A DNA stretch of 64,000 nt, taken from contig JBCBEX010000008.1 of assembly GCA_038528235.1 (NCBI GenBank), positions 1 through 64,000 of the forward strand, read 5' to 3'. The translations under genes were made by a program, and so were the position numbers. The stretch comes from JBCBEX01 sp038528235 (lineage in GTDB: Bacteria > Bacteroidota > Rhodothermia > Rhodothermales > Rubricoccaceae). Below the pieces are notes generated by a model, which worked only from the letters and a program-made list of their open reading frames with translations, had not been told where the DNA came from and ran no database searches. The number at the start of each line of letters is the position of its first letter. Position 1 is the first letter of the stretch. Shown here one piece after another: positions 50,401 to 59,000 of the stretch.

Positions 50401-51526
50401 CGCGCCGCGTCCCGATCCACATCGTCCCTGCCGGCGCTTCCAGCAGAGGGCGAACAAGGTCTTCCACCAGCCCTTCCGTTGTACCAAGGGTGGTTACAGC
50501 CATGCGGCGGAGGCGTACGAGTCCGTACCCTGCGGTTCCTGCCCAGAGGTTGCCCTCCCGGTCTTCCAGCAGTGACACGACCCCGCCTGCTTCGCCAGGC
50601 GGACCGGATGGGACCGAGAGGAGGCTTCCGTCCGGCGCAAGGCGGTGGAGTAACGGCGCCTCCGTCCCAATCCAAAGCGCCCCGTCACGTGCAACCGTGA
50701 GCGCCTGAATGACCGGGCTGGCGAGGGCAAGTCCTTGCGGATCGCACCGCACGGGAGGGGCTGTGCAGCGATGGAGGCCTGTTCGGGTGCCGACCCACAT
50801 GCCGCCGCCAGCATATGCTGGAACCGGGGCGAGGGAAAGGATGACGCCCTCGGGTATGCCAACACCTCGGAGTGTGCTAAACCCGTCAGCCGTGTGCAAG
50901 GCGAGACCTGCCGTGGTTCCAACCCACAGGAGGCTAGCCGTGTCACGTTGGAGAGCACGGACGTCTACGCTGGGCAGGCCGTCTCTCTGGGTATAGTGAA
51001 GCAGTGTGTCTGGTGTCTGTTTGAGCAGTCCGTCCGTGGTGGCGAGCCAGGTACCATCCAAGTCGGATGCAAAAGTCCACACGGTGGTAGAGGCGAGCCC
51101 GTCGGCGGTACGCAGAGGCTCGTAGTACGAAGTCGGCGTTGCTGGAGTCGGGAGGTGCAACCGTACGGCGCCACCGCCGAAGGAGCCGAGCCACATCGTT
51201 CCATCGCCGGGGTCGTGGAGTGCCAGGGCGAGGTCTGAGCCAGAAGGGCCGGGGAGCAGTGCCCGCGAGTACGGCGTGAACGCAAGGCCGTCGAAGCGTG
51301 TGAGGCCAGAGTCGGTGCCGAACCATAGGCTGCCGTCCGACCGCTGCAAGAGCCCACGCGCCGAGCCTTGCGGCATGCCTTCGCGGATGGTCCACACGGT
51401 GCCCACGAAGGGGGCGGCGTCAAACTGGCGTCCGCTTTGCGCAAGCCCGACTGAACACGGCCCCACCAGCCACAGCGCCAGTGCTGCGTGCTTCACGGCC
51501 GACCTCATGGTCCGCAAGGCCCTCAT
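47471..51526 (-). CDS. Hybrid two-component regulator (propeller sensor, histidine kinase, receiver, AraC domain)
   Basis: 1351 residues. Signal peptide, then a periplasmic sensor of two-component-propeller repeats (GxLWxGTxxGLxR units, about 45-690) and a Y_Y_Y domain (about 690-790). One membrane helix precedes a coiled coil. HisKA contains NLSHEFRTPLT (His near 858); the HATPase is at about 950-1080. A receiver (LLLVEDHAALRDFLA) has its phospho-acceptor Asp near 1153 in VSDVMMP. A C-terminal AraC-type HTH (about 1245-1351, ADRLALSPRQLHRRM...) binds DNA. Such single-polypeptide sensors control polysaccharide-use genes in Bacteroidota. It is oriented toward the T9SS gene 160 bp downstream, but its target is unproven. 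Confidence 0.94.
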   Translation of the reverse strand: MRALRTMRSAVKHAALALWLVGPCSVGLAQSGRQFDAAPFVGTVWTIREGMPQGSARGLLQRSDGSLWFGTDSGLTRFDGLAFTPYSRALLPGPSGSDLALALHDPGDGTMWLGSFGGGAVRLHLPTPATPTSYYEPLRTADGLASTTVWTFASDLDGTWLATTDGLLKQTPDTLLHYTQRDGLPSVDVRALQRDTASLLWVGTTAGLALHTADGFSTLRGVGIPEGVILSLAPVPAYAGGGMWVGTRTGLHRCTAPPVRCDPQGLALASPVIQALTVARDGALWIGTEAPLLHRLAPDGSLLSVPSGPPGEAGGVVSLLEDREGNLWAGTAGYGLVRLRRMAVTTLGTTEGLVEDLVRPLLEAPAGTMWIGTRRGALHRLRGDRLDVFRLPDAARGNAVLSLASARDGRPWVGLAGRGIARPVNGALALVDGLEGTIDALSLLEDQAGRLWIGHNGQGLWRRDLDGRLHRYGVAHGLPSGIVRVLTQDTLGRLWAGTDGGLVRLHATPDTTRFDNFTTTDGLAENAVFALLEDDDAAPGTLWIGGGGLLSRLTTAPDGTLRFDALDHERMLLDDGAGSLWTRRVNSLYRVRKRDLHALADGQIDGVAGTSYGPEVGVSGEGVYGFSPPAARAEDGRLFFPTTLGVAIVDLDALPPSLPPPPVAVTRVDADANSFMGPAAPARFPPALNRLELHFNAFDLTAPDRVHYRYHLDGFDEGWTATGLRRSAVYTNLAPGRYTFYVEAANHQGVWSAEPARYAFTVEPRLSQTWWFRLGLTLVLVGFGLAAYAARVRGLRQRADLLRAQVRQRTAALEAEKQRTEDALAETRAARAVVEAQAAQLRKLDAAKNRLFENLSHEFRTPLTLVLGPLERALAGAQAEGDLHTAHAQATHLLDLVNQLLDLAKLEAGHLALDRTPIDFGDLVVGTVAAFESEAVQHGLTLVVAGVEPSPVVLGEARHLRRVVANLVSNALAHTPEGGRITVQLAASEGIARLTVEDTGSGIPAEALPHVFDRFYQVETSPTSGRAGTGIGLALAKELVEAHGGTVSVTSEVGVGSTFVVALPTTDAAPVALTPSSSQAATVPRLPRRMAEASDDSLALGERPTLLLVEDHAALRDFLARALAEGYEVYPAADGAEALALAKSLRPDLIVSDVMMPNMDGLALTAALRTDEALRATPIVLLTARADAADRVAGLDAGADVYLAKPFSLPVLRAHLDALVARHQTLRDRFRREVVVQPSEIVVTSDDAAFVERVRAVVEDALADPHLTVEVLADRLALSPRQLHRRMRALTGLTPAAFVRAMRLQRAATLLAGRSGTVAEVAYAVGFRSESHFTKRFKTEFGVLPSVYGEG

Positions 51527-52073
51527 CTAGATGCTAGGATTGAGTGAAAATGAAACGCCAGGCGAGCGTCATTGGCATGAACTACATCAGGCGTCCCGAC
51601 ATCAAACAGACGGGGACGAGGTTGTTGGCTTGAAGTTGGATAGGTCAGCGGCTGGTCCATAGGAAGCATACATGTGTAAACGACCGAACAGGTAGATGGG
51701 AATTGGGGGGCGGAACGGTCGAGGAAGGTAGATCGCTCTGACAGGTATGACATGAAAGTTGACACCCCGGTGGCAGGCGTCTATCTTTGATGGCCCCTTC
51801 ACCCACCCAATTCTTCGGCTCCCAGAGGCTTCGCACCCCAAGCTGGCGCGTTCTTTGCGCTCCTGACGCGAATCGGAGCCGTTCCGTAGAAACCCTAGCC
51901 CCCTGGGTTCAGAATGGGTTTCCAAGCCTGGCTCCCCGTGTTGAGCACACCGCGTTGTGTCTCCTTCACGCTGGCCGCCGTTACGGCAGGCCAGCCGCAA
52001 CGAGGCGTGTGCCCACCACAGGGAGCGAGCCGCTTGCTCAGCCCTACCACCACGCTTGCAGCCGCTCGCCTCC
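51527..52073. other. 547-bp divergent intergenic region
   Basis: It separates the minus-strand hybrid regulator from the plus-strand M23 gene. It contains a good plus-strand promoter at 51759-51789, and the transcript would have a leader of about 280 nt. No tRNA, riboswitch fold or convincing small gene was recognised in it. A plus-strand open frame of 112 codons (51787-52125) runs through the leader but lacks protein-like character. Confidence 0.5.
51759..51789 (+). promoter_or_regulatory. Bacteroidota-type promoter upstream of the M23 gene
   Basis: TTG (51759-51761), 20 nt, TATCTTTG (51782-51789), an exact match to TAnnTTTG. It is the clearest promoter in the window and drives rightward into the M23 peptidase gene. 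Confidence 0.65.
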
Positions 52074-53054
52074 ATGCCCAAAAACACGTACTACCACTAT
52101 GACCACGAGGCTTGCACCTTCGTAGAGGTCAAGCCCACCGCCTCCCGCTACCTCAAGCACGCCGCTGCTGTTCTCGTCGTCGCCCTCGTGATTGCCACAG
52201 GCGCGACATGGTACCTCTGGAGTACCGCTCAGACCCCGCTTGAGATTTCGCAGCAGGAGGAGATCGAACGGCTCCGCACGCAGCTTGCCACGACCACGGA
52301 CCAGGTCGCAAGCTTCACGGAGCAGATGCAGGCGCTCGAAGCCAAGGACCGCGACCTCTATCGTGCTCTCCTAGGCGCCGAGCCTATCTCGGACGATGTG
52401 CGCCAAGTCGGCGTCGGCGGTGCCCGCGATGAGTCCCTCGATCGGTACAGCCTCCCGACGAGCCGCTTGCTCCGTGAGAATGCCCGGACCTCCAACCAGC
52501 TTGAGCGTCAGATCGCGCTCCAGTCACAGAGCTTCGAGGACCTGCTGGCGCTCGCCGAGCGGCACAAGGAACGGCTGGACCAGACTCCGGCGATGCTACC
52601 CACACAAGGCCGTCTGACCTCGGGCTACGGCATGCGCCGCCACCCGATCTTCCGCGCGCGCAAGATGCACAACGGGGTTGACTTCTCGACGCCTGTTGGC
52701 ACGCCTGTCTACGCTACCGCCGATGGCGTCGTGAGCTTCCGGGGCGTCAGTGGCGGCTACGGCAACCTGCTCCGCATCCGCCACGCCAAGAGCAACCGCG
52801 AGACGCGGTATGCGCACCTCTCCCGGTTCGCCCCCGGGATCTCGGAGGGTAGCGCCGTCAAGCGGGGCGACCTAGTTGCCTACACGGGCAACACCGGGCT
52901 CTCCACAGCCCCGCACCTGCACTACGAAGTCCGCGATCTGGGTGGCGAACCTCTCAACCCGGTCACCACGTTTGCTCCAGGTGTGACCCCGCAGGAGTAC
53001 CAGGATCTCGTCGAACAGGCCGCAGAGGACAACCCCATGCTGGGCGGTACCTGA
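52074..53054 (+). CDS. M23-family peptidoglycan endopeptidase, membrane-anchored
   Basis: 326 residues from ATG 52074 (product begins MPKNTYYHYDHE). A basic cytoplasmic N-terminus, one membrane helix (HAAAVLVVALVIATGATWYLW, about residues 29-49), then a coiled-coil (about 55-100). The C-terminal LytM/M23 domain (about 180-300) has the zinc ligands: HNGVDFSTP (His and Asp) and PHLHYEVR (HxH). It cleaves peptide cross-links of peptidoglycan in the periplasm, probably in cell elongation or division. A strong terminator follows at 53079-53115. The long 5' leader is noted separately. Confidence 0.95.
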   Translation: MPKNTYYHYDHEACTFVEVKPTASRYLKHAAAVLVVALVIATGATWYLWSTAQTPLEISQQEEIERLRTQLATTTDQVASFTEQMQALEAKDRDLYRALLGAEPISDDVRQVGVGGARDESLDRYSLPTSRLLRENARTSNQLERQIALQSQSFEDLLALAERHKERLDQTPAMLPTQGRLTSGYGMRRHPIFRARKMHNGVDFSTPVGTPVYATADGVVSFRGVSGGYGNLLRIRHAKSNRETRYAHLSRFAPGISEGSAVKRGDLVAYTGNTGLSTAPHLHYEVRDLGGEPLNPVTTFAPGVTPQEYQDLVEQAAEDNPMLGGT

Positions 53055-53078
53055 GTCGCCGAATCGGAATATGCACGC

Positions 53079-53115
53079 AGGCGGTAGGGTCGAGACACCC
53101 TGCCGCCTTCGTTTT
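53079..53115 (+). terminator. Rho-independent terminator after the M23 gene
   Basis: AGGCGGTAGGGT / ACCCTGCCGCCT, a 12-bp stem with one G-T wobble, a 6-nt loop and a TCGTTTT tail. It starts 24 bp after the M23 stop codon. Confidence 0.85.
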
Positions 53116-53323
53116 GAGCCCTAGATCTGCGTGTACGCGCCTCGGCGATAGCCTCGTCTCCGCTCAAGAGCTTGTTCGCCCCGCTTGCTTTTCGCGACGC
53201 CTCGCCCTATCGTGCACGACCGCACTGCGTCGCCTCTCACCTCGTACCTACGCCGATCTCCACCCTGTCTCTGCGTTCGGTGACGAAGAGAACCCTCCTT
53301 CCGCCGAACCCCTGCCCATCACT

Positions 53324-53542
53324 ATGTACTGGACGCTCGAACTCGCCGCGCATCTCGAAGATGCGCCCTGGCCTGCCACCAAAGACGAACTGATCGACTA
53401 CGCCGACCGCACCGGCGCGCCGCTGGAGGTGACGCAGAACCTCCTCGAAATCGAAGACGACGGCGAGCCCTACGAGAGCATCGAAGAGGTTTGGCCCGAC
53501 TACCCCACGACGACCGACGACTTCTACTACGAGGAGGAATAG
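53324..53542 (+). CDS. Small acidic DUF2795-like protein
   Basis: 72 residues from ATG 53324 (product begins MYWTLELAAHLED). The pattern WPATKDELIDYADRTGAP followed by LEVTQNLLEIEDD matches the DUF2795 layout, a short helix-turn-helix-like fold. The C-terminus is very acidic and Tyr-rich (DDFYYEEE). The frame is open back to 53114 but that part is not protein-like. It ends 4 bp before the Omp85 gene and contains that gene's ribosome-binding site, so the two are coupled. Function unknown. Confidence 0.8.
   Translation: MYWTLELAAHLEDAPWPATKDELIDYADRTGAPLEVTQNLLEIEDDGEPYESIEEVWPDYPTTTDDFYYEEE
53531..53537 (+). promoter_or_regulatory. Shine-Dalgarno site for the Omp85 gene
   Basis: GAGGAGG inside the last codons of the preceding gene. 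The spacing is 9 nt to GTG 53547 and 15 nt to ATG 53553, which favours the GTG start. It is one of few strong Shine-Dalgarno sequences in the window. Confidence 0.65.
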
Positions 53543-53546
53543 ACCC

Positions 53547-55985
53547 GTGGGCATGAGAGCGGTGTCGCTCCGCCTTGTGCTGTTCCTGTTCACCCTCGTT
53601 CCGGTCCTGGGCAGCACGGTTCCTCTCGCGTACAGCCAGGGGGCGGTTAGCGACCAAGGGACCGCAAGCGCAACGAGTGGTGAGCAGACGGGTGCTCAAG
53701 AGAATTCCGACACGACCTACGTGCGTGTGATCGACCGGCGCATCGTCGGCGAGCGGCATCGGAGAACCACGGACGACCTGCTGGCCTTCGTTCGCACGCG
53801 CGAGAACCACGGCCTCTTCGACATCACCGGATTGACGCCAGGCTACTGGGTCTACCGGCTCGGTACGAGAGCGTCACTGCCTGGCTGGCTCGGAGCAGGT
53901 CTTCGGCGCATTGGCGACGAACCAGCGATTCTCGACACCGCCGTGGTCGCTACGGACGCGTTGCGCCTGGCAGCCCTCTACCGACAAGACGGCTACCGAC
54001 AGGCCCAGGTGCTGGCTGCCGTCGATTCCCTGGGCGGAAATCGGGTACGAGTGACCTTCGACATCCAACCGGGGCAGCCGTCGCTCATCGACACCATCCG
54101 GTACGCTGGGATTGAAGCGTTGCCCGCAGAGACGCAGCAGGCACTCGTCGAAGAGACGCTCCTGGACGCCCGGGTGGCCGAGGAGCCTCGTACCCTCGTT
54201 GGGATGGGGCAGCGCTTTGCCGAGGCCGATCTCTTGGCTGAGCGGGGCCGCCTCATCGAGGTTTTGCAGCGACGTGGGCACCCACTCGTCACCCGGGACT
54301 CGATACGTGCAATCGTCTTCGGGGCGAACCAAGACGCCGAGCCGGATACGGTGGCCATCCGCTTCGAAATCCGCCCCGGGCCGCGCATGCGCTTCGGCGA
54401 CGTGCACGTGGAGGTAGACGGCCCAGAACGTGCTCCGGCTCGGTTGGACTCGATGGCACGGGGAGACGGGCAGGTGACCACCCGCATCGAGGACGACACG
54501 CGGCTGGAGCCCTTCCTCTTGCACCGCGCTTTGCGCTTCGCACCAGGCGACCCGTACGACGTCTCGCGGCTGCGGGCTACGAAGCAGCGCCTGGAGCGCG
54601 TGGGGGTGTTCAGCTTCAGCGATATCACCCCTCAGCAGCCTGCGGCAAGCCTCCAAGGCGACAGCCTCGCGCTGCCCGTTTTGCCGCACCGCATCCGGCT
54701 GCGAACCCGGCCGCGGCACAGCATCCGCCTCGAAGGGTTCGTCCTGCAGCGCTCGTACCTCCTCGGTACCGAACGAGACGAGTTGGGTTTGGGGGCAGGC
54801 GTCACCTATCGCAACGCCAACGCCTTTGGCAGCGGCGAGTCGTTCGCGCTGAGCACCTCGGGCTCCGTGGCAGGCACGTTCGACGGCGGCTTTCCGACAG
54901 CTCAGATCGACGCGAGTGCGACGCTCACCTTGCCGTACCTCGTCCGCCCGTTCAGCGGCTTGGAACGAGGGCTCGTAGACGCGCGCACGCGCTATGCTGC
55001 GCGCTGGGTCGCTGCCCGCCGCGACCTGCTCCGCATCGTCATCCGCAGCCGCGTCGAACTCGGCGCACAACTCGAACTGCGCCACTCGACGCGGACGACC
55101 TCGTTTCTCGATCTGCTCGACCTCAACCTCAGCGACCCGGACACCCTCGGCGGCTTCGAGCAGGACTACCTGAGCATCATCCAAGACCCGGTCGAGCGCG
55201 AATTCCTGCTCGACGACTACACCCGGCCTCAGATCAACAATGCGCTCCGGTACACCCTGCGCAGCACCACCGCGAACCTCTTTCGCCGAGATCGGGGCTA
55301 CGTCCGCGAGATCAGCGTAGAGACGGGCGGCAACCTGCTCTACCTCTTCGACCGCTTCGTCTTCTCGCCCGACTCGCTCGAAGGCACACTGCCGAGCATT
55401 ATCGACGGAGCCGACCTCGAATACCGGCCCTACCTGCGGCTCCGCGCCGATGCCCGGCAGTATGTCCCGCTGAGCCGCCGGACAACGCTGGCGTTCAAAG
55501 CCATCGTGGGCGTGGCTCTGCCGACGGGCGACGCTCCGGTCGTTCCCTTCGACCGTCGCTTTTACATCGGCGGGGCGACGAGCGTCCGCGGTTGGGCACT
55601 CCGCACCCTCGGTCCCGGCGTGGCCGAGCAGGAGGGCGCATTTGTCCAAGGCGGCGACCTCAAGCTCGAACTCGCTGCCGAAGGCCGCACCGTGCTGGTG
55701 CGCAACCTCTTCAAGGCAAACTGGAGTGCGGCGCTCTTTGCGGACGCTGGCAACGTCTGGCTCGGTCCCCGCAACCCGGGCGACGATGCCGGGCGTTTCT
55801 TCGCAGACCAATTCTACCGGCAACTCGCCTTGAGCGCTGGCTATGGCCTTCGGATTGGGTGGGAGTTCCTCGTCGTGCGGTTCGATCTAGCCTACCGCGT
55901 GCGCGAGCCGCAGCCGGGGGCCCCCTGGTTTCCAGATGGGTTGCGCAGACCGCTCTTCCACTTCGGGATCGGGCAGGCCTTTTAG
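53547..55985 (+). CDS. Omp85-superfamily outer-membrane protein (BamA/TamA-like)
   Basis: 812 residues from GTG 53547. Signal peptide (LVLFLFTLVPVLGSTVPLAYS). POTRA-like beta-alpha modules occupy about 95-380 (YRQDGYRQAQVLAAVDSLGG, VRVTFDIQPGQPSLIDTIRY, IRFEIRPGPRMRFGDVHVEV). A 16-strand-type Omp85 barrel follows, with the conserved FYIGGATSVRGWALRTLGPG segment (the [IV]RG[FW] lid motif) near residue 670 and a terminal Phe (GIGQAF). It probably inserts or exports outer-membrane proteins; the short POTRA array fits TamA-like rather than full BamA. It is translationally linked to the DUF2795-like gene. Confidence 0.9.
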   Translation: MGMRAVSLRLVLFLFTLVPVLGSTVPLAYSQGAVSDQGTASATSGEQTGAQENSDTTYVRVIDRRIVGERHRRTTDDLLAFVRTRENHGLFDITGLTPGYWVYRLGTRASLPGWLGAGLRRIGDEPAILDTAVVATDALRLAALYRQDGYRQAQVLAAVDSLGGNRVRVTFDIQPGQPSLIDTIRYAGIEALPAETQQALVEETLLDARVAEEPRTLVGMGQRFAEADLLAERGRLIEVLQRRGHPLVTRDSIRAIVFGANQDAEPDTVAIRFEIRPGPRMRFGDVHVEVDGPERAPARLDSMARGDGQVTTRIEDDTRLEPFLLHRALRFAPGDPYDVSRLRATKQRLERVGVFSFSDITPQQPAASLQGDSLALPVLPHRIRLRTRPRHSIRLEGFVLQRSYLLGTERDELGLGAGVTYRNANAFGSGESFALSTSGSVAGTFDGGFPTAQIDASATLTLPYLVRPFSGLERGLVDARTRYAARWVAARRDLLRIVIRSRVELGAQLELRHSTRTTSFLDLLDLNLSDPDTLGGFEQDYLSIIQDPVEREFLLDDYTRPQINNALRYTLRSTTANLFRRDRGYVREISVETGGNLLYLFDRFVFSPDSLEGTLPSIIDGADLEYRPYLRLRADARQYVPLSRRTTLAFKAIVGVALPTGDAPVVPFDRRFYIGGATSVRGWALRTLGPGVAEQEGAFVQGGDLKLELAAEGRTVLVRNLFKANWSAALFADAGNVWLGPRNPGDDAGRFFADQFYRQLALSAGYGLRIGWEFLVVRFDLAYRVREPQPGAPWFPDGLRRPLFHFGIGQAF

Positions 55986-56032
55986 TGGAGTGCAGAGCCG
56001 CGTTTGCAGCGGTGGGAAGGGACGCCCATAGG

Positions 56033-59000
56033 CTAGCCGAGGAGACGGAGGGCGTCCTGGATGATGCCCCGGAACGCGAAGGCGTGGTCCTGGAGAGCCG
56101 CCACGCGGGTTGCCGCGTCAGCCTCAAAGCGCTCCTGTCGGCTTTCCCGCTCGAGGTCGGCGCAGCGGCCGGCGAGCGCCGGCGCACCGAGCGTAGCCGT
56201 GGACGACTTCAGCTTGTGCGTGGCGGCGCGGACCTCGCTGTACGAGCGCGTGCGAACGCCTTCCACAACGGAGCCGATCAGGCTCAGATCGGAGCGCAGG
56301 TAGCCTTCAAGCACCTCGCGTGCAAAGTCGGGGTCGTCTACCCCTGAGATCTCGCGGAGGTGCTGAAGAACGCGCTGCGGGCTGGGCAGCACGTGCGCGT
56401 CTGAGGGCGGACGAGGCGGAGGGGCCTCCGGCTCGGGGAAGCTCGGTGCTGTCTCGAACGCAGAGAAGTCGAGCGTTGGCTCGGGGAGGGGCTGGGGCTC
56501 GACCGTGTCGAACGAGGGGAACGTGAAGCCCGGATCGTCGAGCAACGCGTTCACTTCCGACGAGGGAGGGAGGATGGGCTCGTCAACGTCTTCGCGGTAT
56601 AGGTCTTTGCGAGCTGCTTCGTCTGCCACAGGGGGAGGAGCGTCGAATGCCTGGGGCGCACGAGACGTGGGGTCGGGAGCCGACGGTTGCGAGAAGGAAG
56701 GGATCTCAAACGATGGGAACGCAAACGGGTCCGAAGTCGGCGGCGGCGGCGGCGTGGGCGGAACCGGTGGCTGCAACTCGAAGGGCGATGACGGAGCAGA
56801 CGGTGCGGGAGGGGGTGCCGGCGAATCGAACGCCGAGCCGGGTATGTCAGCATCGGTGAGGCTCGGCGTCGGAGGGAGCGGAAACAGCGCAGCCGTATCT
56901 ACGTCTGGCTGCCCCGATGCCGCCTCGTCCATCGCCAGATCGCCCGGTACAATCTCAGCGCGGTAGCGTGAATCAGGAGCAGGCGTCCCAGACACCGAGA
57001 CTCCGTCGGCCTGCTCGGGCGGTGCGGTGTCTGGATGCTGCGGACCCGACCCGTCTACAGAGGCGGGCGACGACACGTCCGCCGAATCTTCGGGCTCCGC
57101 GGGAGGCGGTGCAGCGATGACAGGTGCCGCTGTGGGGCGCCTGAACGGATTACGCTTCGTCGAAGGATCCTGTAGCGGATCGGCCGGGGGTGCTGAAAAG
57201 CCCTCGGGCATCTCGGTAGCCATCGGACTGGGATCCGAGAGCGAGAAGCTCTGTGGCAGCGCCGAGGGTTTCCGCCCCACCTCAGGGAGGTCAGGCAGCG
57301 GTGCAGCAGAAAGGGACAGGCCGTCTGTGACCGTGCGGTTGACCTCGTCGCTGGGCGGAGGGGCGTTGCGGGCGAAGGCGGGCAGCTCCAACTCCGTCGA
57401 GCGTTGGATCGGGATGGCGGCGGATGTGCCCAGGGGAGCAGCGTCGAGCTTGAGTGCGGAGATGGGCTCACAGCGCATGAGCGCCTCAACGAGGGCCTCG
57501 CGGCGAATGGGCTTGGCGATGTAGTCGTCCATGCCGGCGCTGAGGCAGAGCTCCCGGTCGCCTTCCATGGCGTTGGCCGTCATCGCGACGATGCGTGGCT
57601 GGCGTTCTGGGGGGAGGGTAGCGCGCACCTGCTGCGTCGCTCGAATCCCGTCGAGCACCGGCATCTGCACGTCCATCAGCACCAAGTCGTAAGCGAGACG
57701 GTCGAGGGCATCGAGCACCTCCTGGCCGTTTTCGGCGAGGTCCGCATCGTAGCCGAGGCGCTCCAGAATGCGCAGCGCCACCTTCTGGTTGACGGCGTTG
57801 TCCTCGGCGAGTAGGATGCGCAAGGGCGGAAGCAGTGGCGTCTCGTCCGCCGCCCCACGCAGGGCGAGCTGCACCGCCTCGGGCGTCGGCGTCTCCTGGT
57901 TGCGCTGGATCCAGATCCCCTCCTCGTTGACCGTAGGAAGGTCGGCCAAGCCAGCCGGCTCGGCGCCGAAGATGCGCAGCAAGGCCTCGTAGAGCGTGCT
58001 CTGCTTGAGCGGCTTGGAGAGTACCGCGGCGAACAGGCCGTTCGTCTGCACCAGCGCGCCCGGCGTGGTGAGGCCAATCAGCGGGAGCGCTGTGTTGGCC
58101 TCCCCGCCCGTCGTGGTATACGCGTCCTGGAGCCCTCGTGCGAGCGTGAGGCTATCCATGTCGCCGAGCTGCATGTCGATCAGGGCAGCATCGAAGCGAC
58201 CGCCTTCCCGGAGCAAGCGGAGGGCGTCTAGGCCCCGGGGCGGCGCCGTCACCACCAGGCCCCAGGCGCGAAGCTGCTTCACGAGGGCCGTGCGGCTCGT
58301 GGTGCCGTCTTCCATCACCAGGATTCGCTTCTCGGCCACGGGCGCCTGCTTTCCTTTGAGGGCGGACCTCGTCACCGACGCTGAGGCGCGCACGAGGATC
58401 GTGAACGAGAAGGTGGAGCCTTGCCCAACTTCGCTCTCCACCCACATCGTGCCGCCCATCAACTCGGCGAGCCGTTTCGAGATCGCCAGCCCGAGGCCCG
58501 TACCGCCATATTTCCGGGTGTGCGACGAATCGACCTGGCTGAACGACGAGAAGAGGCGGTCGATGCGATCGGCGGGGATGCCGATTCCGGTGTCGCGCAC
58601 GGCAAACATCAGTTCGTGGTCGCCACCAACGGTGCGTCGCTTTGAGACCGTGAGCAGGATCGCCCCGTGCTCGGTGAACTTGATCGCGTTGCCGATCAGG
58701 TTGACGATCACCTGGCGCAGCCGCGTCACATCGCCGATGAGCGCCTGGGGAACGTCCTCTTCGATGTGATAGACGAGGTCGAGGGGCTTTTCATAGGCCT
58801 TGGAGGCGAGCAAGTCGAGTGCTTCCTCGATCATCGCACGGAGGTCGAAGGGCGCCTCCTCCAGGTCGATGCGGTCGGCCTCAATCTTCGAGAAGTCGAG
58901 GATGTCGTTGATGATCGTGAGCAGCGTGTCGCCCGAGATGCGGATCGTCTCGACGTAGTCGCGCTGCGTGTCGGTGAGCTCGGTGTCGCTCAGCAGCGTG

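Noticed and set aside
51787..52125. 112-codon frame in the M23 leader
   Set aside because: Arg/Pro/Ser-biased, no start signal, and it overlaps the M23 start in another frame.
53874..55823. 649-codon minus-strand frame opposite the Omp85 gene
   Set aside because: No signal peptide, domain or promoter; the sense frame has POTRA and barrel features.
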